From the NCBI GenBank assembly GCA_036898135.1, contig CM072523.1, forward strand, positions 37,280,781 through 37,344,780: 64,000 nt of DNA, written 5' to 3'. The stretch comes from Oncomelania hupensis (lineage: Eukaryota; Mollusca; Gastropoda; Littorinimorpha; Pomatiopsidae). Positions 63,956 through 64,000 of the stretch are shown in pieces. The stretch's first letter is position 1. Each line of letters begins with the position of its first letter. Under the pieces are notes generated by a model. That model saw only the letters and a program-made list of their open reading frames with translations. It did no database searches and was not told the DNA's origin. The translations under genes were made by a program, and so were the position numbers.

Positions 63956-64000
63956 CGTTGTGGCCAAGTGGGCTAAGGCGGGACTAACTTGCCTTGTCCA
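63956..64000 (+). repeat. tRNA-like 5' half at the window edge
   Basis: GTTGTGGCCAAGTGGGCTAA, then GGCG: TGGCCAAGTGG is a perfect A box of tRNA-Ser/Leu type. The B box, if present, lies beyond the window, so a true tRNA and a SINE cannot be told apart. Confidence 0.5.

Overview
The window looks like repeat-dense, non-genic DNA from an animal, most likely a mollusc and probably a gastropod. This is inferred from several features seen together: many truncated APE-type LINEs, TGACCTTGACCTT-rich degenerate repeats, tRNA- and 5S-derived SINE fragments, long trinucleotide arrays, and two Ty3/Gypsy elements of the Gmr1-like type. I could not identify any host protein-coding gene with confidence. Almost every credible reading frame belongs to a mobile element.

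Layout. 1-2590: a LINE fragment (family 'A' here) split by a 2,095-bp solo LTR with a GTGGT target duplication. 3073-4587: a second solo LTR (ATTAT duplication), a diverged relative of the LTRs at 19558 and 34679. 4.8-19.5 kb: simple repeats, a 1-kb minisatellite, small hairpins, a hAT-type MITE (14397-14977), a chimeric tRNA/5S SINE (16311) and broken LINEs. 19558-36196: a complete LTR retrotransposon with almost identical LTRs. At 24459-32981 it is interrupted by a second complete element in opposite orientation, flanked by GAGAC. 36.2-51 kb: dispersed repeats, tRNA-like fragments, a 259-bp near-perfect palindrome (40907-41165) and LINE remnants. 51-58.8 kb: a cluster of family A LINE copies, one of them inverted in a twin-priming pattern, plus an AT-rich LINE with an RNase H domain. 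59462-63689: a nearly full-length two-ORF LINE with a 2A-like peptide in ORF1. The window ends inside a tRNA-like sequence.

Both LTR elements encode gag, protease, integrase, reverse transcriptase and RNase H in that order. Integrase before RT is the Gmr1-like arrangement, not the usual Ty3/Gypsy one. Removing the inner element plus one GAGAC copy leaves the outer gag-pol frame uninterrupted for 1,509 codons. The inner element is new by its LTRs but has two frame breaks, one at a run of ten C. As they stand neither copy is an obvious autonomous unit.

The most unusual signal is in the family A LINE copy at 56566-58745. From about 57730 onward it differs from its sibling copies by a dense, strand-specific excess of A-to-G changes. 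My hand count over 390 aligned bases is 65 A-to-G against 2 G-to-A. This is the pattern expected if an ADAR-type enzyme edited the LINE RNA (or a hybrid intermediate) before integration.
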